From: Frankiaceae bacterium
GTDB lineage: Bacteria > Actinomycetota > Actinomycetes > Mycobacteriales > SCTD01
DNA length: 27,624 nt
NCBI GenBank assembly: GCA_947479995.1
Contig: CANKBT010000004.1
Span: 1 to 27,624 of the forward strand
Direction: 5' to 3'
The notes below the pieces were generated by a model. That model worked only from the letters and a program-made list of their open reading frames with translations, was not told where the DNA came from and ran no database searches. The stretch's first letter is position 1. Every line of letters begins with the position of its first letter. Below, piece by piece: positions 1 through 5,722 of this stretch. The translations under genes and the position numbers were made by a program.

Positions 1-888
1 CAGTGGCAGGAGGCCCTCGCCGAGCTGCGGACGGCGCGCCGGATCACCGGCGACCCGCAGCACCTCGCCGTGCTGGCCGACTGCGAGCGCGCGCTCGGTC
101 GCCCCGAGCGGGCACTGGCGGTGCTCGACGACCCGCAGGTCACGAGCCTGGAGCAGGCCGCCCGGGTCGAGCTGGTGGTCGTCGTCTCCGGGGCGCGCCG
201 CGACCTCGGGCAGCCGGACGCCGCCGTGCTGCTGCTGCAGGGGCCGGCGCGCGCGACCACCGCGCGGCGGCCGTGGGCGGCACGCCTCTGGTACGCGTAC
301 GCCGAGGCGCTGCTGGCCGCGGGGCGCGAGGAGGAGGCGCGCGACTGGTTCGCGCGCGCGGCGCAGCACGACGCCGGGGCCGACACCGACGCCGCCGAGC
401 GCCTGCTGGCCCTGGACGGCGTCGTGCTCGACCTCGACGACCAGGACCCCGTCGACGACACCGAGGACGACGTCGACGCCGGCGACGCTGGCGACGGGGG
501 CGCGGGCGGCGCACGCGCCGGCGCGGCGGGCACGGCGGCCGAGCCGGCGGGAGCCGCCTCTGCCGACGACGCCGACGACGCCGCCGGAGCCGACGCGGAC
601 GAGGACGACGCTGCCGAGGCGGCCCGCACCGACGCGCTCCTGGCCGCGCTGGCCAGCGAGAGCCGTGACCCGGCGACTCGCCTGCCCTCCGCCCCGGCCG
701 TCGCCTTCGTCGAGGAGCCCGTCGCGCCCGCGCGCCCGGCCGCTGCGCCGCCGGTGCCCGCGGCGGTCGAGGCACCCGCCGCGGCGGAGCCGGAGCCGCC
801 GGCGGTCCGGTCGGCGCCGACGCCGCCGCCCGTGCCGTGGGCCGAGCCGCCGTCGTACGGCGCCCCGGACGACGACACGCTGTTCTGA
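1..888 (+). CDS. TPR-repeat protein, 5' partial
   Basis: The reading frame is open from the first base of the window to TGA at 886-888, so the start lies outside. The visible 295 residues begin with helical repeats typical of tetratricopeptide proteins (for example EALAELRTARRITGD, then WYAYAEALLAAGREEEARDWFARAA around nt 290-360). TPR folds usually act as protein-protein scaffolds. After about nt 430 the protein changes to a low-complexity tail: first Asp/Glu-rich (DLDDQDPVDDTEDD), then Ala/Asp, then Pro/Ala. It ends in DDDTLF. The acidic tail looks disordered. No catalytic motif, signal peptide or membrane segment is visible. A strong hairpin follows 6 bases after the stop. I recall TPR proteins near the HAD/tlyA region in other actinobacteria, but the exact role is unknown. 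The TPR call is firm; the function is not. Confidence 0.8.
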   Translation, partial: QWQEALAELRTARRITGDPQHLAVLADCERALGRPERALAVLDDPQVTSLEQAARVELVVVVSGARRDLGQPDAAVLLLQGPARATTARRPWAARLWYAYAEALLAAGREEEARDWFARAAQHDAGADTDAAERLLALDGVVLDLDDQDPVDDTEDDVDAGDAGDGGAGGARAGAAGTAAEPAGAASADDADDAAGADADEDDAAEAARTDALLAALASESRDPATRLPSAPAVAFVEEPVAPARPAAAPPVPAAVEAPAAAEPEPPAVRSAPTPPPVPWAEPPSYGAPDDDTLF

Positions 889-894
889 CCGCCG

Positions 895-921
895 GCACGC
901 GGGTCCGACAGACCCGCGTGC
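895..921 (+). terminator. Hairpin terminator after the TPR gene
   Basis: This is a perfect 11-bp inverted repeat (GCACGCGGGTC / GACCCGCGTGC) with a 5-base loop CGACA. It starts 6 bases past the stop of the upstream gene. No T-run follows, which is common for terminators in very G+C-rich actinobacteria. Position and stem strength support a terminator; activity is inferred. Confidence 0.7.
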
Positions 922-980
922 TCGAGGCTCCGTCCACAGCCGCTGCGGCGCGAGCCAGGCGGCGTCGCCTGCCGTCGCAC

Positions 981-1007
981 GCTCGTCGTCCGGGCACGAC
1001 GACGAGC
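981..1007 (+). promoter_or_regulatory. Hairpin abutting the ribosome binding site of the SSB-like gene
   Basis: A perfect 10-bp inverted repeat, GCTCGTCGTC / GACGACGAGC, with a 7-base loop ends at 1007. The Shine-Dalgarno GGAGGA (1008-1013) follows at once and the ATG is at 1018. In the mRNA it would form a stem directly against the ribosome binding site. It could modulate initiation, bind a protein as DNA, or be a chance palindrome in GC-rich sequence. Confidence 0.45.
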
Positions 1008-1017
1008 GGAGGACGGC

Positions 1018-1437
1018 ATGACGAGGGCGCGCGGCAGCGCAGCGGTGCGGGATGACGAGGCCGACGGCGCGGCGGACGCCGCGCGCAACGAGGTGCAGCT
1101 GGTGGGCCGCCTGGCCGCACCTGCGCAGGAGCGGGAGCTGCCGAGCGGTGACGTCGTGGTGTCGTTCCGGCTGGTCGTCGACCGGCCGCCCGGGGCGCGC
1201 CGCGCGGCCGGAGCGCGGGCGGTCACGGTCGACACCCTCGACTGCGCCGCCTGGCGCGCGGCCGACCGGCGGCGCGTCCTGGCGCTCGGCGCGGGCGACG
1301 TGCTGGCCGTGCAGGGGGCGCTGCGACGGCGCTTCTGGCGCTCGGGCGCCGGCGCGACCAGCCGCTACGAGGTCGAGGTGGCCGCGGTCCGCCGGGTGCG
1401 CCGGGCCGACGGTCGACCGCCCGCGACGCGTCGGTGA
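1018..1437 (+). CDS. SSB-like OB-fold single-stranded DNA-binding protein
   Basis: The product has 139 residues. The start ATG follows GGAGGA by 4 bases. Around residue 23 the sequence NEVQLVGRLAAPAQER, followed by GDVVVSFRLVVDRP, matches the first strands of bacterial SSB (N-x-V-x-L-x-G-R-L ... F-R-L-x-V). VTVDTLDCAAWRAADRRR then matches the central segment, where canonical SSB has a D/F-x-C-x-x-F/W pattern. VQGALRRRFWRSG and YEVEVAAVRRV complete the OB barrel. The protein ends right after the fold with Arg-rich residues. It lacks the Gly/Pro-rich linker and the acidic DDDIPF-type tip that housekeeping SSB uses to recruit partners, so it is probably an auxiliary SSB paralogue rather than the replicative one. 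It stands alone between a terminator-like hairpin and a 246-base gap. Confidence 0.75.
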   Translation: MTRARGSAAVRDDEADGAADAARNEVQLVGRLAAPAQERELPSGDVVVSFRLVVDRPPGARRAAGARAVTVDTLDCAAWRAADRRRVLALGAGDVLAVQGALRRRFWRSGAGATSRYEVEVAAVRRVRRADGRPPATRR

Positions 1438-1683
1438 TCACCGGCGGGTGCATGAGCACCGCGCTGACGTGGGAAGATGCCCGGGAGACGTCCCGTCGTC
1501 GTGCCCGCAGGGCACCGCCGGCCGGGGCTGCGCGTTGCACGAGCAGGAGCAGCACGAGGAGCACGACCAGGACCAGCGAGCGACGAGTCGAGGAGGGCAG
1601 GCCGAGCGGCAGGAGGGGCGCCGTCCCTCGTCGCGGGACGCACCACAGGAGCCGGGGGACCGGCGTGACACGAGGAGGACTGC
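1438..1683 (+). other. Structured intergenic region upstream of the second TPR gene
   Basis: I see no convincing gene here. Three short hairpins are visible: CGGGA-GACG-TCCCG (1482-1495), GTGCCC-GCA-GGGCAC (1501-1515) and CGTCCC-(7)-GGGACG (1622-1640). Between them lies an imperfect GAGCA/CACGAGGA-type repeat (about 1540-1580). No clear -35/-10 pair was found, although GAAGAT near 1473 is a weak -10 candidate. The region probably holds the promoter and 5' leader of the gene at 1684. Confidence 0.4.
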
Positions 1684-2163
1684 GTGGCAGACAGCCGCTA
1701 CGACCCCCGGTACGACCCGCGCGCGCCCGAGGAGGAGAAGCCGCGGCCGTTCTCGGACCTGCCGCCGCCGCCCCCCGACGTCACCCCCAGCGGCGAGATG
1801 TACGACTGGTACGTCCGCGGCCTGGACCTGCTGCAGAGCGGCGACGCCAACGCGGCCGTGCAGCTGCTGACGCACACCGCCGCCGCCGAGCCGGAGTCGC
1901 GGATGGTGCGCGAGGCGCTGGCGCGGGCGCAGTTCGACGTCGGCCTCTACGAGGAGGCCCGCGAGAACTTCACCTGGATCGTGGGCATCGACCCGGCCGA
2001 CGACTACGCGCAGTTCGGCCTCGGCCTGGCGGCGACGAAGGTCGGCGACCTCGACGGGGCCGTCGAGCACCTCGCGCTGGCCGCGGCCATGCGCCCCGAC
2101 ATCGGCTACTACGGCACGGCGCTGCGCGGCGCCCGGGCCGCGCTGACGGCGGCCCGCCGCTGA
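1684..2163 (+). CDS. TPR-repeat protein
   Basis: The product has 159 residues from GTG 1684, with GAGGAGG at 1673-1679 as the ribosome binding site. The N-terminal 35 residues are charged and Pro-rich (YDPRYDPRAPEEEKPRPFSD) and look disordered. Three helical hairpins follow, of TPR type: DWYVRGLDLLQSGDANAAVQ, REALARAQFDVGLYEEAREN and YAQFGLGLAATKVGDLDGAV. The spacing of Gly/Ala and Tyr/Leu at TPR consensus positions is clear. No enzyme motif or membrane segment is present. Its stop TGA (2161-2163) overlaps the proposed CTG start of the HAD phosphatase, so the two are probably co-translated. I recall small TPR proteins beside this phosphatase in other actinobacteria; the partner is unknown. 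Confidence 0.8.
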   Translation: MADSRYDPRYDPRAPEEEKPRPFSDLPPPPPDVTPSGEMYDWYVRGLDLLQSGDANAAVQLLTHTAAAEPESRMVREALARAQFDVGLYEEARENFTWIVGIDPADDYAQFGLGLAATKVGDLDGAVEHLALAAAMRPDIGYYGTALRGARAALTAARR

Positions 2164-3194
2164 GCGCTGGCCCGCGCGGCTCCGCCCTCGGCGCGAGCGG
2201 GTCGCCGCTGTGCCGCGCCTACGACGCGGCGCTGTTCGACCTCGACGGCGTGCTCTACCTCGGCCCGGAGCCGGTGGTGCACGCCGCCGACGCCGTGGCG
2301 GCGGCGGTGGCAGCGGGCATGCGTCCCGCGTACGTCACCAACAACGCCTCACGGCGCCCGGCGGTGGTCGCCGCGCACCTCAGCGAGCTCGGCATCCCCG
2401 CCGAGCCCGCCGACGTCGTCACCAGCGCGCAGGCCGCGGCTCGCTGGCTGGCCCGGCACCTGGCGCCCGGCGACGCCGTGCTCGTCGTCGGCACGGACGG
2501 GCTCGCCGAGGAGGTCGAGGCGGTCGGGCTGCGCCCGGTGCGCTCGGCCGACGCGCAGCCGGCCGCCGTCGTGCAGGGGCTGTCGCAGGACACCGGCTGG
2601 GCGGACCTCGCCGAGGCGACCGTGGCGCTGCGGGCGGGCGCCGTGTGGGTGGCCGGCAACACCGACAGCACGTACCCGAGCCCCCGGGGGCCGCTGCCCG
2701 GCAACGGCGCGATGGTCGCCGCCCTGGCCGCCGCCAGCGGTCAGCAGCCCGTGGTGGTCGGCAAGCCCGAGCCCGAGCTGCACCGCGAGTCGCTCGAGCG
2801 CGTGCACGCCACCCGCCCGCTGGTCGTCGGCGACCGGCTCGACACCGACGTGCTCGGGGCGGTGCGCGGCGGCACCGACAGCCTGCTCGTGCTCACGGGC
2901 GTCGTCGACGTGCCGGCACTGCTCGCCGCTCCGCGGGGCTCGCGTCCGACGTACGTGGCGACGGACCTGCGCGGGCTGCTGCTCGAGCAGCCCGCGGTGA
3001 CCGTCGACGGGCACCGGGCGACGTGCGGCGAGGCGGTGGCCGCGCGGGACGGCGAGCGCGTGGTCGTCACCGTGGGCGGCGCGGCGGCGCAGCCCGTCGC
3101 CGAGGCGGTCGACGCCGCGCGGGACGACCCCGCGGCGAGCCGCGACGTGCTGCGGGCCGCGTGCGCGCTGGCCTGGGCGCACGCGGGCGCCTGA
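2160..3194 (+). CDS. HAD-IIA (NagD-like) phosphatase with a likely CTG start
   Basis: This is a HAD-superfamily hydrolase of the NagD/4-nitrophenylphosphatase group, which removes phosphate from small phosphorylated metabolites; the substrate cannot be told from sequence. Motif I is FDLDGVLYLG (nt about 2236), with the nucleophile and acid Asp pair. Motif II is YVTNNAS. The type IIA cap follows, then motif III Lys in VVVGKPEPE and motif IV GDRLDTDVLGA. The frame has no ATG, GTG or TTG between its upstream region and motif I. The only reasonable starts are CTG 2160, which overlaps the previous stop as CTGA, or CTG 2208. CTG 2160 gives 344 residues with about 20 before RAYDAALFDLDG, which fits relatives as I remember them. 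No good Shine-Dalgarno precedes it, so coupling to the TPR gene is likely. It is convergent with the next gene, 6 bases away. Confidence 0.85.
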   Translation: MSAGPRGSALGASGSPLCRAYDAALFDLDGVLYLGPEPVVHAADAVAAAVAAGMRPAYVTNNASRRPAVVAAHLSELGIPAEPADVVTSAQAAARWLARHLAPGDAVLVVGTDGLAEEVEAVGLRPVRSADAQPAAVVQGLSQDTGWADLAEATVALRAGAVWVAGNTDSTYPSPRGPLPGNGAMVAALAAASGQQPVVVGKPEPELHRESLERVHATRPLVVGDRLDTDVLGAVRGGTDSLLVLTGVVDVPALLAAPRGSRPTYVATDLRGLLLEQPAVTVDGHRATCGEAVAARDGERVVVTVGGAAAQPVAEAVDAARDDPAASRDVLRAACALAWAHAGA

Positions 3195-3200
3195 GGGGGC

Positions 3201-3539
3201 TCAGAGCAGGGCGCGGAGGCGAAGCAGGTCCATCGGGCCGGCCTGGATGCGCAGGCGGCCGGTGGCGAAGGCGCTGCGGACCGCCAGCGTGCCGGCCCCC
3301 AGGGCGACCAGGTCGTCGCTGCTCACCGACAGGCGCACCTGAGCGCGCACGGGCGGGTCGACGACGACGTCGCTGAGGCCGTCCTCGGTGAGGCGCCCGG
3401 CGAAGACGACGTCGAGGTCGTACACGCGGCAGGAGACGGTGCGGTCGACGGCGTAGCGGCGGCGCAGGTCGGGCTCGACCTCGGCCAGTCGCGCCGCGAG
3501 GCCGTCGAGGGTCGCCTCGACCTCGGGCAGGCTGGCCAT
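3201..3539 (-). CDS. Small SCP2 sterol-binding-like domain protein
   Basis: The product has 112 residues on the minus strand. ATG at 3539-3537 is preceded by GAGGAGGG with 3 intervening bases. The order of elements matches a one-domain SCP2-like fold: an N-terminal helix (EVEATLDGLAARLAEVEPDL), strands DRTVSCRVYDLDVVFAGRL, the segment VRAQVRLSVSSDDLVALGAGTL and a C-terminal helix around GRLRIQAGPMDLLRLRALL. SCP2 folds bind lipids or other hydrophobic ligands. It is cytosolic, with no signal peptide or membrane segment. I recall a protein of this kind next to the HAD phosphatase and tlyA in other actinobacteria. It diverges from the phasin-like gene and has its own TAGCGT -10 candidate at 3574-3579. 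The family call is good; the ligand is unknown. Confidence 0.8.
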   Translation of the reverse strand: MASLPEVEATLDGLAARLAEVEPDLRRRYAVDRTVSCRVYDLDVVFAGRLTEDGLSDVVVDPPVRAQVRLSVSSDDLVALGAGTLAVRSAFATGRLRIQAGPMDLLRLRALL

Positions 3540-3571
3540 CGACCCTCCTCGTTCCGCCTCCGGTGGGCGTC

Positions 3572-3600
3572 GGACGCTACCCGACGGGGGAGTAGCGTCC
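3572..3600. promoter_or_regulatory. Palindromic divergent promoter pair
   Basis: A perfect 9-bp inverted repeat GGACGCTAC / GTAGCGTCC with an 11-base spacer places one TAGCGT hexamer on each strand (plus 3593-3598; minus 3579-3574). TAGCGT is a good actinobacterial -10 (TAnnnT). The minus copy would start transcription about 28 bases before the SCP2-like gene. The plus copy would start near 3605, before the phasin-like gene. The symmetry could also be an operator that controls both genes. Confidence 0.55.
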
Positions 3601-3684
3601 GCGGCGCCGCGGCACCCGCACGTGGTGTGCCCGGAGATGTGCCCGAGCCATGCACCCCCCGAGATGTGCCCCGTGGAGGACGAC

Positions 3685-4662
3685 GTGCGCGACGCCGTGA
3701 AGGCCTACCTGGCGCTGGCCGCCGGACTCACCGAGGTGCCCAAGCAGCGCGCGCTCGCCGCTGCCCGGGCCCTCGTGTCGCAGGGCGAGGCCACGGCCGA
3801 GCAGGTGAGCACGCTGGCCGAGGACCTCGTGTCGCAGACCCGCGCGAACAGCGAGGCGGTGTCCGCCCTGGTGCGGTACGAGGTGGACCGGACGCTCGGG
3901 CGCGTCGGACTCGCGTCGTCGGAGGAGGTCGGCTCGCTGTCGGCGCGGCTCCGGGCGCTGGAGACCGAGGTGCGCGAGCTGCGCGCCGCGGCCGGCCCGG
4001 CCGGCCCCGTCGTGCGGACCCCCGCTGCCGGCGCGCCGGCGCGCGCGGCGACCGCGCCGAGCGGTGGCGGCGAGGACGTCGCGGCGGGCGCGGTGGCCGC
4101 GGCGGCCAAGGTGCCCGCGGACGCCGTGAAGGCGGTCGCCAAGGCGTCCGCCGCGGCGGCCAAGGCCGCGGCGTCGGCGCCGGTCAAGGCCGTGCAGGCC
4201 GCGGCCGACGTGCCGGCGGACGGCGCGACGGCGGACGGCGACGCGGCGGAGGACGGCGACGCGACGTCCGCGACGGCCGCGACGGCGACCACGGGCACGA
4301 CGCCCGGCACGCCCGCGACGGCGGCGGCCACGCCCGCGACGGCCAGCCCCGCGAAGGCCGCCGAGGCCGCGAAGGCCAGCCCCGCCAAGGCCGCCAAGGC
4401 CACCAAGGCCACCAAGGCCACCAGCCCCGCCAAGGCCGCCAAGGCCGCGAAGGCCACGTCGGGGGCCTCGGCGATGTCGACGCGCCACACCGCCCCCGCG
4501 AAGACCGGCACCAGCGGCGCGGCGCGCCCCGCCACCGGCACGAGTCCGGACACCGGGAACGGCACGGGCGCGGCCACCGGCGACGGGCCGGCGCCCGCCC
4601 CCGCCGCGGACGGCCCGTCCAAGGCCGGGACGAGCGGCGACCAGCCGACGACCGGCGCCTGA
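3685..4662 (+). CDS. Phasin-like helical protein with Lys/Ala-rich tail
   Basis: Start choice: GTG 3685 follows GGAGGA (3675-3680) by 4 bases, the spacing seen elsewhere in this window. It gives MRDAVKAYLALAAGLTEVP, like the start of phasin-like proteins in related genomes as I remember them. The frame is open further up, with GTG 3622, ATG 3637 and ATG 3664 as alternatives. Residues 1 to about 110 form long amphipathic helices (ALAAARALVSQGEATAEQVSTLAEDL and a coiled coil near LSARLRALETEVRELRAAA). This is the pattern of polyhydroxyalkanoate granule-associated or regulatory phasins. The remaining two thirds is Ala/Thr/Pro/Lys low complexity, with AKAAKATKATKATSPAKA-type repeats resembling histone H1-like tails. 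The product has 325 residues. The tail may bind nucleic acid or a granule surface; this is inference. The next gene follows 2 bases after the stop. Confidence 0.75.
   Translation: MRDAVKAYLALAAGLTEVPKQRALAAARALVSQGEATAEQVSTLAEDLVSQTRANSEAVSALVRYEVDRTLGRVGLASSEEVGSLSARLRALETEVRELRAAAGPAGPVVRTPAAGAPARAATAPSGGGEDVAAGAVAAAAKVPADAVKAVAKASAAAAKAAASAPVKAVQAAADVPADGATADGDAAEDGDATSATAATATTGTTPGTPATAAATPATASPAKAAEAAKASPAKAAKATKATKATSPAKAAKAAKATSGASAMSTRHTAPAKTGTSGAARPATGTSPDTGNGTGAATGDGPAPAPAADGPSKAGTSGDQPTTGA
4370..4455 (+). repeat. In-gene short repeat tract (AAGGCC-type)
   Basis: The DNA encoding the Lys/Ala tail is built from near-tandem 9-base units such as AAGGCCACC and AAGGCCGCC. Three near-identical copies lie around 4390-4425 and further variants are on both sides. 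All units keep the frame (AKA/TKA). Such tracts tend to vary in length between strains by slippage or recombination. Confidence 0.6.
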
Positions 4663-4664
4663 CC

Positions 4665-4898
4665 GTGTCCCCCGAGCACGACAGCGCCGCCGCGCGCCCG
4701 CGACCGCCCGTGCCCGGACCGCCGGCGGGCGCACCCGGCGGGGCGGACGCGACCGCGCCGGCGGTGCCCGACCTCGTGGCGGACGTCGACGCCCGGCTCG
4801 AGGGGCTGTCCGAGCGGGCGGTCGCCGAGCACGTGGCCGTCCTGGACGAGGTGCACCGCACCCTGCAGGACGCCCTCGCCGCGCTCGACGAGGCCTGA
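4665..4898 (+). CDS. Small conserved protein upstream of tlyA
   Basis: The product has 77 residues from GTG 4665, two bases after the preceding stop. The N-terminal 40 residues are Pro/Ala-rich and probably disordered. The C-terminal half, VADVDARLEGLSERAVAEHVAV followed by LDEVHRTLQDALAALDEA, is a predicted two-helix segment with regular Leu/Ala/Val spacing. I recall a similar EH-x-x-V-x-D/E-x-V-H-R-x-L-Q-x-A-L motif in small proteins just before tlyA in many actinobacteria. No function is known to me. The conserved C terminus, coding-type composition and tight packing between neighbours support a real gene. Confidence 0.75.
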   Translation: MSPEHDSAAARPRPPVPGPPAGAPGGADATAPAVPDLVADVDARLEGLSERAVAEHVAVLDEVHRTLQDALAALDEA

Positions 4899-4899
4899 C

Positions 4900-5694
4900 C
4901 TGGCGCGCCGGGCGCGCCTGGACGCCGAGCTCGTCCGGCGCGGGCTGGCGCGCAGCCGCGACGACGCGCGGGCGCTGGTCGAGGCGGGCGCCGTCCGCGT
5001 CGCCGGGCAGGTGGCGAGCAAGCCCGCCACCGCCATCACCGCCGACACGCCGGTGCTCGTCGACGCGCCGGCGGGCGAGACGTACGTGTCGCGCGGGGCG
5101 CACAAGCTGGCCGGCGCGCTCGACGCCTTCGGCTACGACCCGGCGGGCCTGCGGGTGCTCGACGCGGGGGCCTCGACCGGCGGCTTCACCGACCTGCTGC
5201 TGCGGCGCGGGGCGGCGCACGTCGTGGCCGTCGACGTCGGCTACGGGCAGCTGGCCTGGTCGCTGCAGACCGACGCCCGGGTGACCGTCGTCGACCGCAC
5301 CAACGTGCGGGCGCTCGAGCCCGCGCAGGTCGGGGAGCCGGTCGACCTCGTCGTCGCCGACCTGTCGTTCATCCCGCTCGGGCTGGTGCTGCCGGCGCTC
5401 GTGCGCTGCGCGCGGCCGGACGCCGACCTCCTGCCGATGGTCAAGCCGCAGTTCGAGGTGGGCAAGGAGGCGCTGCCCTCCGGCGGCGTCGTGCGCGACC
5501 CGGCGCAGCGGGCCGCGGCGGTGCGGCGCGTCGCCGCGCAGGCCGCGGCGCTGGGCCTCGGGGTGCGCGGTGTCGTGGCCAGCCCGCTGCCCGGCCCGAG
5601 CGGCAACGTCGAGTTCTTCCTGTGGCTGCGGGCGGGGGCGCCGCCGCTCGAGGAGGAGGCGCTGACCGCGGCCGTCGAGCGCGGGCCGCAGTGA
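4900..5694 (+). CDS. tlyA: TlyA family rRNA 2'-O-methyltransferase, CTG start
   Basis: TlyA methylates 2'-OH groups of rRNA (in mycobacteria C1409 of 16S and C1920 of 23S rRNA) and so governs capreomycin susceptibility. The N-terminal S4 RNA-binding domain spans residues 3 to about 60 (ARRARLDAELVRRGLARSR). The Rossmann methyltransferase domain begins at RGAHKLAGALDAF. The SAM loop is LDAGASTGGFTDLLLRRG. The expected K-D-K-E set is visible: K in AHKL, D in VVADLSF, K in MVKPQFEVGK and E in NVEFFLWL. Length is 264 residues, against about 268 for the mycobacterial protein. The only canonical start, GTG 5011, would delete most of the S4 domain. In-frame CTG 4900 restores MARRARLDAELVRRG and has GACGAGG 6 bases upstream, so I use it. 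It starts 1 base after the previous stop. Confidence 0.92.
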   Translation: MARRARLDAELVRRGLARSRDDARALVEAGAVRVAGQVASKPATAITADTPVLVDAPAGETYVSRGAHKLAGALDAFGYDPAGLRVLDAGASTGGFTDLLLRRGAAHVVAVDVGYGQLAWSLQTDARVTVVDRTNVRALEPAQVGEPVDLVVADLSFIPLGLVLPALVRCARPDADLLPMVKPQFEVGKEALPSGGVVRDPAQRAAAVRRVAAQAAALGLGVRGVVASPLPGPSGNVEFFLWLRAGAPPLEEEALTAAVERGPQ

Positions 5695-5710
5695 CCCGCC
5701 GCGTGCGTGA

Positions 5711-5716
5711 CAGGGT
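5711..5716 (+). promoter_or_regulatory. Putative leaderless -10 of nadK (CAGGGT)
   Basis: CAGGGT lies 6 bases before GTG 5723. Transcription would begin at or within a base of the start codon. There is no Shine-Dalgarno in the short gap after tlyA. It is one of a set of six such sites in this window. Confidence 0.5.
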
Positions 5717-5722
5717 GGGCGG

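Noticed and set aside
1223..1646. Minus-strand frames at 1223-1564 and 1365-1646 with a hydrophobic start
   Set aside because: They lie mostly opposite the SSB-like gene and the hairpin-rich gap, the hydrophobic stretch is a short Leu run from GAGCAG repeats, and no ribosome binding site or domain is seen.
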